Below are positions 1 through 6,095 of a stretch of DNA of 6,095 bases, piece by piece. This stretch comes from Promethearchaeota archaeon. GTDB taxonomy: Archaea > Asgardarchaeota > Lokiarchaeia > Sigyniarchaeales > Promethearchaeaceae. Position 1 is the stretch's first letter. Every line of letters begins with the position of its first letter. The translations under genes and the position numbers were made by a program. The notes beneath the pieces were generated by a model. It was given only the letters and a program-made list of their open reading frames with translations, was not told the origin of the DNA and did no database searches. Location: NCBI GenBank assembly GCA_014729055.1, contig WJKO01000378.1, forward strand, positions 1 through 6,095. Direction: 5' to 3'.

Positions 1-3000
1 ATATATTCTCTTATACGATGGTCGAAATACTGCCTTTTTTACATTATCCGATTCTAAAAATTCTGTCAGTGCCAAAGCGACCGCAAATTTAGCATGTTTT
101 AATAATCGATTCGTGCCACCGATATTAAACAACTCAACATCCGCTAAGACTTCTTTTCTTTTGCTTTTGAACTCTTTTAATATGTCACTCCCCGGATTCT
201 TTAAGAGTTCCGCGAAATTACTTTTAATCCAGGTTATAATTCCCTCTGTTCCAGACCATTTACCTGTTTTAAGCCAATGTTTGAAAATCTTCGTTGAATC
301 TGTTTTTATTTTTCTCATAAATTTTTTATTAAGGTCTTCTATTAAATTGCGAAAACTTAACTGACGATTCTTTCTATAAAAACCCTCCATAACCAACAGA
401 CCCAACTTATGAATCGCTTCCCGATCTGTACTTATTTCCTGCACGAGCTCCATAATATCCTCATTCTTGAGGTTATCAAAAGCCATATTCTTAATATGGC
501 GTAAATAATTCATAATGAGATTATAATTGACATCTGACTTCCTCTTAATTAATGTACTTTTATCATTTACTGCATCAACCAATTGTCTTATATAATGTCC
601 GTCTATATTCTTTTCCGCCAAAAAACGATAAACATTATCATCTTGATTGAGAATATCGAGCATCTCATCAATGATAACACGCTCATCGCAGCCCCTTGAA
701 AAATGATTTCTTAAAATATAATACGGATGGTCAAAGCTAGCTCTCAGGGTTCTATTTCTAAACCCATGAGTTCCTTTGAAATCGGTATTCAAGCCTAATG
801 AATATAAAGCCTGTTTTGATGCGAAAGTTCCATCTTTTTCGAATATTGAAATTAAATTATCATCAACGGGGCGAGAGAGCACTTTTTTTATCATCTGATT
901 TTTTAAATTCACAAAATCTTTAAAAAAGTTGTCTAATTGATCCAAATTTTGTTTCTGTGTTAGATGTATTGCCAATTTACGGGTAATAAATCCGGTATCT
1001 TTAGGGTTGCAGTATTTATACATTTTAAAATCCAAATACTCTCCCTCATAGTTTTCACGTGGAATAAAATAATCAGGCATGTCGGGAGGTGTATAAAAGT
1101 AATGGGTGCGTAAAAAATGGACAAGACTGGTAAATAATCGCCAATATTCCACTATCTCTGCATTAAAAGGAACCAATAAGTGGTCTTTAATGAGGGCAAA
1201 TCGTCTTAATTTATTCTTAGCCCGTCCGGAGTAGTTGTCTACCTCTTCTTTTATCCGGATTAATTCACTAAAAAAGGCGATAGAATCAGTTGAATGGGTT
1301 TTTAGCAGCTTTTTTATAGGGAAGAATTCATTTACGTTTCTTGTATAACTCTGTTCAACGTCATTTACCGCTCTAGATAGGTCTTGAATATTTAGAGTAA
1401 GATGATCGCCAAAAAATGCTACAAGTTTATTGATATTGGCACGAATTGAATTCGGAAGACTCGGACCTCTTAGCGAGATAAACTCGCCCAACAAATACTG
1501 AATTTCAAGATATAAACGCCAGATGGGCAGCAAAAACTCTTTATTGCGATTGGCAAGTTCCCTCCCTTCATTCTTCATTGGAAAAGGCAAGCACCCCTTT
1601 TTAAAATAGGCGTCTAGATATACAAGCTGCCCTCCGATGTATTCTAATAAATACGATATAGCAGATGTACAAAAATCCCTCCGATATTTGTGGAATTGCC
1701 CCCGATTCCCCTTATTTATCTCTGTAAATACACTTTCAATCTCATAAATCTTCCGATCTTGTTCCTTGGTTTTATTCATTTTCTTAAAAAATTCAGCGAA
1801 TAACGTAGCCATATCTGCATCCTTATTTTCTTCCAATATCGAAAAAATTAACCTTAAACGCAGCCCTAATATTTCTTTTCTACGATTTATTTCGGCTATA
1901 TCGTTTAATTCATCGGCATTTGGAACGCGTCGAAGATTAATTGCGTTTGAATCACCGCAAAGGGGGATATCATAGTCATGGTCTTTATCAAAAAAGAAGA
2001 GCCCAAGTTTTCCCATTTGATAGATGAATTGATACCACACGTTCAAATAAACCCGCATATTGTCTACACGTTTTACTTCCATGAACGCATCTATGCCAGA
2101 AAGCAGTCGGGATACGTAATAATAGAGAGAGTCGGAGCCATGAATAAATCGGCAGTCATGAGGTTGTAAATAATCCGTGAATGGAACAATTGCGTGAGTC
2201 TTTATCAGCCTGGCGGAATAATCCATTAACTTGAGGTATTCATGATTTTTCATGTTATCAACATCTTCAACCTCCTTATCATGAAATGGGGCTATTCTCT
2301 CTGCACAGTCGTACAATGCCTCGCAGTATTTTTCATATTCAAATACTTGATGTATTCCATATCGTTTACGGAGGGCAACCTTTTCATCGGAACTCAGATA
2401 TTCTTGGGCATAATTATACCATGCATCGCTGTTAGATAAAAAGCAAGCACCTAAAGTTTGTGTGTTTAATCCATCGGGATCCGCAAGACTTACCAGTAAA
2501 TTAGGGTTAATTTTTCTCAAATTATTATAATTTTTTAAATGTTTTGGGGTTAACATTCCCTTAAAATCTATTTCAGATAGATGACCTACCAGCTTTGGGG
2601 ATTTAATGTCTTGATTTCTGACCAATGTATCCCAGACTTTATATAACTTGGTTCTTCCATCAGTTTGGAAATGAAACGTCTGTTGTTCGTTATTGTTATA
2701 ATATCGAAAAAACAATAAAGTGCCAGGAATAAGGTTGAGGTCATTTCTGATTGTGGGATCATGTAATAAGGTAGCAATGCCTGTATTTGACATAAAGAAA
2801 TCCTTTTTATAAGGTTCATATACGGTGTCAAATCGGTAATTAGGTTGCGTTTTTAATAAGCTTACAAGTTCTTTCTCGTCGTCATTTCTTGCATCTTCTT
2901 GTTTTAATAAGATCGGAAGTAATGTCTGCGTGAGTTCTGGACCAAAGCGTTCATTGATTGGTACGGGCATACCTGCCATAGTTTCATATATGTGGCGAAG

Positions 3001-3186
3001 AGATCGGAATGATTCTTTGGAATAATCTTGAACGTGTTGAATCGTGAGGACTTGTCCGAGTTTCTTTGCATTTTCAGATTGTAATTGCAACTCTTCTTCC
3101 TCTTCTTCATCCAAGGTTACACAAATTGCCCCAGGAACATTATTGTAATCATATATGGGCAGTTTTTTCCGCTTTTTCTTTGCCAT
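1..3186 (-). CDS. Very large uncharacterised protein, 3' end beyond the left edge (at least 1062 aa)
   Basis: I do not recognise this protein. I read all 1062 codons from the ATG at 3184-3186 to position 1 and found no in-frame stop, so it is an intact frame whose C-terminus lies outside the window. An AGGGA ribosome site sits 10 bases before the ATG. The N-terminus is basic (KKKRKK, residues 3-8) and is followed by six consecutive glutamates (27-32). The rest looks soluble and largely helical, with many aromatic and charged residues and no clear signal peptide, membrane helix or nucleotide-binding loop. Three R-x4-H motifs occur (326-331, 736-741, 815-820). The last, LRASFDHPYY, looks most like a HEPN ribonuclease motif, but about this many are expected by chance in a protein of this size. 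It starts 13 bases after the 480-residue gene and is probably co-transcribed with it. Being the longest product, it may be the scaffold or effector of the group; that is inference. Confidence 0.9.
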   Translation of the reverse strand, partial: MAKKKRKKLPIYDYNNVPGAICVTLDEEEEEELQLQSENAKKLGQVLTIQHVQDYSKESFRSLRHIYETMAGMPVPINERFGPELTQTLLPILLKQEDARNDDEKELVSLLKTQPNYRFDTVYEPYKKDFFMSNTGIATLLHDPTIRNDLNLIPGTLLFFRYYNNNEQQTFHFQTDGRTKLYKVWDTLVRNQDIKSPKLVGHLSEIDFKGMLTPKHLKNYNNLRKINPNLLVSLADPDGLNTQTLGACFLSNSDAWYNYAQEYLSSDEKVALRKRYGIHQVFEYEKYCEALYDCAERIAPFHDKEVEDVDNMKNHEYLKLMDYSARLIKTHAIVPFTDYLQPHDCRFIHGSDSLYYYVSRLLSGIDAFMEVKRVDNMRVYLNVWYQFIYQMGKLGLFFFDKDHDYDIPLCGDSNAINLRRVPNADELNDIAEINRRKEILGLRLRLIFSILEENKDADMATLFAEFFKKMNKTKEQDRKIYEIESVFTEINKGNRGQFHKYRRDFCTSAISYLLEYIGGQLVYLDAYFKKGCLPFPMKNEGRELANRNKEFLLPIWRLYLEIQYLLGEFISLRGPSLPNSIRANINKLVAFFGDHLTLNIQDLSRAVNDVEQSYTRNVNEFFPIKKLLKTHSTDSIAFFSELIRIKEEVDNYSGRAKNKLRRFALIKDHLLVPFNAEIVEYWRLFTSLVHFLRTHYFYTPPDMPDYFIPRENYEGEYLDFKMYKYCNPKDTGFITRKLAIHLTQKQNLDQLDNFFKDFVNLKNQMIKKVLSRPVDDNLISIFEKDGTFASKQALYSLGLNTDFKGTHGFRNRTLRASFDHPYYILRNHFSRGCDERVIIDEMLDILNQDDNVYRFLAEKNIDGHYIRQLVDAVNDKSTLIKRKSDVNYNLIMNYLRHIKNMAFDNLKNEDIMELVQEISTDREAIHKLGLLVMEGFYRKNRQLSFRNLIEDLNKKFMRKIKTDSTKIFKHWLKTGKWSGTEGIITWIKSNFAELLKNPGSDILKEFKSKRKEVLADVELFNIGGTNRLLKHAKFAVALALTEFLESDNVKKAVFRPSYKRIY

Positions 3187-3196
3187 GTTAACGCAT

Positions 3197-3201
3197 TCCC
3201 T
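3197..3201 (-). promoter_or_regulatory. Ribosome binding site of the large gene
   Basis: On the minus strand AGGGA lies 10 bases before the ATG at 3186 and overlaps the TAG stop of the preceding gene (3200-3202). It supports this ATG as the start. A closer ATG at 3194-3196 is followed after one codon by TAA, so it is not used for this protein. The overlap of ribosome site and stop suggests coupled translation. Confidence 0.6.
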
Positions 3202-4642
3202 ACCGCTTAAGTAATCCCCAATTTTTTAACATCACTTTTATTTTATCCGGAATGTCTTCCAGTTCGCAGGTATCCAATGCATCCTTCTTTCGCTTAATCT
3301 TGTCAAGTATATACTCTATTTTCTGCAGATAAATGCGGTCTGTTTTCTCTGATACGCCATTAAATTCATTAGTCCACTCCCATGTGCGAATTGGTACGAA
3401 TGCAGGAACAAACGGCATAACAATATCAAGCCCTAAGCTTCGATAGGTCAACACGTCCTCTAATATACTTCGGTTTATTGTTTTCTTTGCACTGAGACGG
3501 AATAACATCGTGTTAAACTCGTCAATTTCTTGAAAGTTGATGAAAAAAACCCTCAAAGCGCTGAAGTCCAATTGGTCTTTTAATAAATAGAGAGATGACT
3601 TTAAACCAAGACAAGTTGCTGCTCTTTTGTTGTTTTCGCAAAAAAGTAAAATGTACGTCCCGTCATTATCCTTTAAGAAAATTACATCCTCGGTAATTTC
3701 GTAAATTGAATATATGTCCTCTTTGTCACTAAAGCCTCGATGAAAATCAACAAACAACTCCCATAATAATTTTTGATCTTTCGTGTAAAACCTTATTTCT
3801 TCATCAGATAAGGGAGTTATCTCATACTCATCGATATCACAATGCGGAACAATTTTATGTTTAAATACGGGAAGCTGGTCTCGAAAAATCAGCTTTGCCA
3901 AATCCTTGAATGTTTCTCGTTCCGGTTCCCAGCCACTATGGTCGACTGCAAATTCACTATTAACCTTATTCGTAAGCTTTGTCCTCCAAGATTCCTTCCA
4001 TTTAAGGTACAAGCGATTGGTTTCTCTCGAACCCAGTATTTGTGTCCATTTAAATGTTTTATCATTCCGCTCCAATTTCCAATATTCTTTAACAAATTGC
4101 GTCCATAATGTATTATGACTTAATTTTGATACCATCTTTTGGCATGTTTCTCTTTTTATTTTTATCAACGGCAGATACTCTGACCGATTTGTTGCAAGCA
4201 AGATTATAGCCTCGCTCCAGCGTGATTCTAAGACTTCATATTCTGCTTCCGATAACTCGGATATATCAAATTGACTTTGAATTAAAAGGGGTAGAATGGC
4301 GGGAGAACAAATAGTAAAATGTTGCTTATCTATAATGAGATAGATGTCTAATTGAGTATCAGATTCAATCCTTAGCACATCCTTCTTCACACTAAACGCC
4401 TGCTTTACCAATTGAGGCGGAACCTCAAGGATGGGATCATAATCATCTAAAAATAAGACGTAGAATGGGCTTCTATATTCGACTGTTCCCATTATAGGAT
4501 CTCTTCTGGTCACTTGTCCGCAAATTCCACGTCCCATTGATTCCAGATATTGGATTTCCGAACCGTAATTATATATTTCTAACAATTTCAAATAGTCAGA
4601 AATCCAGTATTTTTCGAGAGTAGTCTTATAGGTGGTTACCAT
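3200..4642 (-). CDS. Uncharacterised tryptophan-rich protein, 480 aa
   Basis: I do not recognise a family. The frame is complete, from the ATG at 4640-4642 to TAG at 3200-3202, and the start is supported by a GGAG ribosome site 9 bases upstream. Residues 1-120 have a mixed character with hydrophobic strand-like stretches (YVLFLDDYDP at 61-70, DIYLIIDKQHF near 99-109). Residues 121-300 look helical and contain a cluster of tryptophans (180, 188, 199, 215, 219, 238). Residues 310-375 return to strand-like stretches (TYILLFCENN, 329-338; ALRVFFINF, 362-370). The end is a charged helical tail rich in Lys and Asp (441-480). No signal peptide, membrane segment or catalytic motif stands out. Its first 7 bases overlap the end of the upstream gene as ATGGTAA, a typical arrangement for coupled translation and matched amounts of partner subunits. 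A role as a partner or adaptor of the neighbouring proteins is a guess from this context. Confidence 0.92.
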   Translation of the reverse strand: MVTTYKTTLEKYWISDYLKLLEIYNYGSEIQYLESMGRGICGQVTRRDPIMGTVEYRSPFYVLFLDDYDPILEVPPQLVKQAFSVKKDVLRIESDTQLDIYLIIDKQHFTICSPAILPLLIQSQFDISELSEAEYEVLESRWSEAIILLATNRSEYLPLIKIKRETCQKMVSKLSHNTLWTQFVKEYWKLERNDKTFKWTQILGSRETNRLYLKWKESWRTKLTNKVNSEFAVDHSGWEPERETFKDLAKLIFRDQLPVFKHKIVPHCDIDEYEITPLSDEEIRFYTKDQKLLWELFVDFHRGFSDKEDIYSIYEITEDVIFLKDNDGTYILLFCENNKRAATCLGLKSSLYLLKDQLDFSALRVFFINFQEIDEFNTMLFRLSAKKTINRSILEDVLTYRSLGLDIVMPFVPAFVPIRTWEWTNEFNGVSEKTDRIYLQKIEYILDKIKRKKDALDTCELEDIPDKIKVMLKNWGLLKR

Positions 4643-5682
4643 AGTTTAAAACTCCGTTTTGTTTTCCCCATTAATTGTCCGAGAAATGTCTTATTAATAA
4701 TTTCACTATTTGATTTGATGAGTTTATATAGTGCTTCAACCTTTTGGCGTTCTTCATCTCCGAAATGTTCAGAATCAACGATAAAGTCCAGCATTTTTCT
4801 GACTTTATCAATTTCAAATGCCGTTTTGTCATTTTCGAGTTCCTTTTGCCTGTTAAGTTCGTCTAATTCTTTTGATTTCTTATCACCCAAAGCATTGTCC
4901 GAAAAATGAATCCGTTTAACAACACCGCGTTCTTTCATTGTATATTCTTTAAGAGATATGACAACGCCGATGATTTCCTCTTTAAATGGTTCCAGCTTCT
5001 TATCTAAAGAGTCACAATTGCCGTTATGTGCATCATCTTGGCTGTTTAATAAATTTTGATCTCTCAACAAATTAAAATATAGCTTCTTTTTGCAATATTC
5101 TCTCATTCCATCGTGTCCATATATATCGACCGGTCTATTCTGCCAATCTAATACCGTTAAGGTTTCTATAAACTTGTCCTTTATTTCTTTTTTAATATCT
5201 TCACAATCTTCAAGAATAATGGTGTTTAGGAAGTTGTCCAATTCTCCCAGTGTAATTTCACGGGTTCGAACTCCATTTGAGAAATAAAGCACGACTTCCT
5301 GTAAAGATAATACGGTTAGATATTTTCGAAGCGCACAGTATAGAGCAAAGGTTAGTACCACGTCAGGGTTGAGATTTTTCAGCTTAATAATTTGCGTTTC
5401 TTCCCTTGTATATTCAGTTATTTTTTCTGCATTGTCCGATGCAGTAATTTCACGCTGTGATGAAACTTTCATTGAATGATTTAAGAGAGCATTTGAAAGT
5501 ATTCGACTGCCCGTCTCCCTTGTGTTATTTGAAGACTGTGCCGTACCTTGACTTTCATTGCGGTTTTTGTTGTAATTTCCCGATATGTTAAGACTTCCGC
5601 CAACCGATAGCAATTTGCCCCCTGCTTTTTTCTTCTTTTGTCCGCCACCTAGGTTTGCGTGAACATTCAAGGATCCGTGCAA
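4636..5682 (-). CDS. Uncharacterised protein with Gly/Ser-rich N-terminus and coiled-coil-like C-terminus (348 aa from TTG; start uncertain)
   Basis: I do not recognise a named family. From the TTG at 5680-5682 to TAA at 4636-4638 the frame encodes 348 residues. Residues 1-40 are rich in Gly, Ser and Asn with alternating polar and hydrophobic residues, as in beta strands, and carry a duplicated motif: GSLNVHAN (3-10) and GSLNISGN (29-36), separated by a lysine run (16-19). Residues 45-95 are Ser/Thr/Glu-rich and lead into a likely strand and helix (EETQIIKLKNLNP near 94-106, then TFALYCALRKYL). About residues 266-300 are a highly charged Glu/Lys/Asp stretch that looks like a coiled coil, followed by a basic C-terminal tail (KTKRSFKLW). 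The TTG has only a weak AGG 7 bases upstream, and the first ATG is residue 71. The frame continues open upstream to 5820, so the true N-terminus is probably longer or the gene is the downstream part of a split gene. The stop overlaps the next gene by 7 bases. A structural or assembly role is only an inference from composition. Confidence 0.8.
   Translation of the reverse strand: MHGSLNVHANLGGGQKKKKAGGKLLSVGGSLNISGNYNKNRNESQGTAQSSNNTRETGSRILSNALLNHSMKVSSQREITASDNAEKITEYTREETQIIKLKNLNPDVVLTFALYCALRKYLTVLSLQEVVLYFSNGVRTREITLGELDNFLNTIILEDCEDIKKEIKDKFIETLTVLDWQNRPVDIYGHDGMREYCKKKLYFNLLRDQNLLNSQDDAHNGNCDSLDKKLEPFKEEIIGVVISLKEYTMKERGVVKRIHFSDNALGDKKSKELDELNRQKELENDKTAFEIDKVRKMLDFIVDSEHFGDEERQKVEALYKLIKSNSEIINKTFLGQLMGKTKRSFKLW
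4652..4655 (-). promoter_or_regulatory. Ribosome binding site of the 480-aa gene
   Basis: GGAG (CGGAG with the preceding base) lies on the minus strand with 9 bases between it and the ATG at 4642. It falls inside the last codons of the upstream gene. Together with the overlapping ATGGTAA it fixes the start of the 480-residue protein and points to translational coupling. Confidence 0.65.
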
Positions 5683-5820
5683 ATCGTAACCTATACTGGT
5701 GTCGACGTCTAAATATTGAGATACTTCATCCGAAATGGTCTGATTTCTGCTTCGCTCTTGTTCAAGTTCATTGGTGAATCCATCGTCTGCACTTTTAAGG
5801 TTTGAATCAAAAACAGACGA
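5683..5820 (-). other. In-frame open extension upstream of the 348-aa ORF (46 codons without ATG, GTG or TTG)
   Basis: This stretch is in the same frame as the 348-residue ORF and is open from just after the TAA at 5821-5823. Its translation is protein-like: it runs through a charged helical part (FTNELEQERSRNQTISDEVS) into the strand-like GYDLHGSLN start of the downstream ORF, with no visible break in character. It contains no usual start codon, so it can be translated only by initiation at a rare codon, by read-through from upstream, or not at all. The other minus-strand frames give only a short 24-codon ORF here (ATG at 5784), with no ribosome site. No convincing promoter or terminator was seen. 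Confidence 0.6.
5690..5692 (-). promoter_or_regulatory. Weak Shine-Dalgarno-like AGG before the TTG at 5682
   Basis: Only three bases match (AGG within TATAGG), with 7 bases to the TTG. It is the sole support for starting translation at 5682 and is much poorer than the GGAG and AGGGA sites of the two downstream genes. Confidence 0.2.
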
Positions 5821-5829
5821 TTATTTTTA
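5821..5829 (-). other. Tandem in-frame stop codons TAA-AAA-TAA
   Basis: Read on the minus strand, ATT TAA AAA TAA TCG interrupts a frame that is otherwise open from the right edge to 4636. Both stops are in the same frame, one codon apart. This could be a normal double stop at a gene end, or the lesion that splits a single longer gene. The surrounding bases show no hairpin or slippery heptamer that would suggest programmed recoding. Confidence 0.85.
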
Positions 5830-6095
5830 AATCCGTTCTCTATTAGTTGCACCAGTATTTACTCTCAGCTCTTTCTCTTGCTCTGGCGTAAGATCCCACG
5901 CTCCAAGCATTGTCCCGGTGCCCAGATCTTTATGTGCAAATATTTGCAGTAAATATTCGTCCTTAATAAACAGTTTCGGCTTTACAACCGTATCCTCTGC
6001 TGCCAAAATATCTTGTATAACATTAGAAATTGAATCGCTCGATTCCAAATCATCTATTTTTGCCAATCTAATGATTTTACCAATCAATACTAATC
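5827..6095 (-). CDS. C-terminal part of an uncharacterised protein, 5' end beyond the right edge
   Basis: The frame is open from the right edge to TAA at 5827-5829, giving 88 complete codons. A TTG at 6085-6087 could act as a start, but the frame continues to the edge and no ribosome site precedes the TTG, so I treat this as the end of a longer gene. The visible part begins with hydrophobic/basic VLIGKIIRLAKID, continues with a Ser/Asp-rich helix, a strand-like KPKLFIKDEYLLQIFAH segment, and ends with a Glu/Arg-rich stretch (TPEQEKELRVN, then TNRERI). No family was recognised. It lies in exactly the same frame as the downstream ORF and is separated from it only by TAA-AAA-TAA, so the two may be pieces of one gene. 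Alternatively it is a separate first gene of the operon. Confidence 0.65.
   Translation of the reverse strand, partial: LVLIGKIIRLAKIDDLESSDSISNVIQDILAAEDTVVKPKLFIKDEYLLQIFAHKDLGTGTMLGAWDLTPEQEKELRVNTGATNRERI

Noticed and set aside
1978..2160. His/Asp/Cys-rich segments of the large protein (HDCRFIH at 343-349; DKDHDYD at 400-406) as a metal site
   Set aside because: Suggestive clusters, but no known metal-binding spacing or catalytic motif is matched, so no claim is made.
113..2439. Four short plus-strand open frames (113-364, 1766-1975, 1978-2169, 2242-2439)
   Set aside because: They lie antisense to the continuous 1062-codon minus-strand frame and none shows a recognisable domain.
2586..3110. 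Two short minus-strand open frames (2586-2831 and 2904-3110)
   Set aside because: Both are in a shifted frame inside the large gene, whose own frame is uninterrupted there.
3842..4118. Short open frames on both strands within the 480-residue gene
   Set aside because: They overlap an intact coding frame with a good ribosome site and are best explained as chance open frames.
4715..5287. Plus-strand open frames at 4715-4909 and 5090-5287
   Set aside because: They mirror the minus-strand gene; their Ser/Leu-rich content is the complement of its Glu/Lys-rich coding sequence.
5701..5784. A 24-codon minus-strand ORF starting with ATG at 5784
   Set aside because: No ribosome site, very short, and it runs in a different frame across protein-like codons of the neighbouring frame.
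5770..5815. TTGATT as a possible -35 box for a promoter of the second gene
   Set aside because: At 17 bases downstream there is no TATAAT-like -10 hexamer (GACGAT), so a promoter is not supported.

Overview
The window is one stretch of AT-rich DNA in which every convincing gene lies on the minus strand, so the block is transcribed from right to left. The base composition is AT-rich by eye. There are purine-rich Shine-Dalgarno sequences (CGGAG, AGGGA) at usual spacing before two genes. This fits a low-GC bacterium, with Bacillota (Bacillus/Paenibacillus-like) as a weak preference; nothing in the window fixes the taxonomy. No rRNA, tRNA, CRISPR array, insertion sequence, long repeat, clear promoter or terminator was seen.

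In order of transcription: (1) 6095-5827 is the C-terminal end of a gene that enters from the right edge, with 88 codons visible. (2) After TAA-AAA-TAA the same reading frame stays open from 5820 to 4636. The conventional call is a 348-residue protein from a TTG at 5682, but 46 further codons upstream are open and protein-like. (3) 4642-3200 encodes a 480-residue protein whose ATG overlaps the previous stop (ATGGTAA). (4) 3186 to the left edge encodes a very large protein, at least 1062 residues with no in-frame stop, whose C-terminus lies outside the window. Together these cover almost the whole sequence with gaps of 13 bases or fewer, apart from the unresolved 5683-5826 interval.

The 7-base overlap, the 13-base gap and the shared strand argue for a single operon whose products are made together and probably act together. 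I do not recognise any of the proteins as a member of a named family. None shows an obvious signal peptide, transmembrane segment, Walker motif or helicase/nuclease signature. The second protein has a Gly/Ser/Asn-rich, strand-like N-terminus with a duplicated GSLN motif and a charged, coiled-coil-like C-terminus. The third is rich in tryptophan in its middle. The giant fourth protein is mostly helical in character, begins with a basic run followed by a run of six glutamates, and contains an isolated R-x4-H motif that resembles the HEPN ribonuclease signature but is weak evidence on its own.

The two points most worth following are the tandem in-frame stop codons that divide what looks like one continuous coding frame (5821-5829), and the operon as a whole, which may be an uncharacterised multi-protein system. 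Its function cannot be stated from this sequence.
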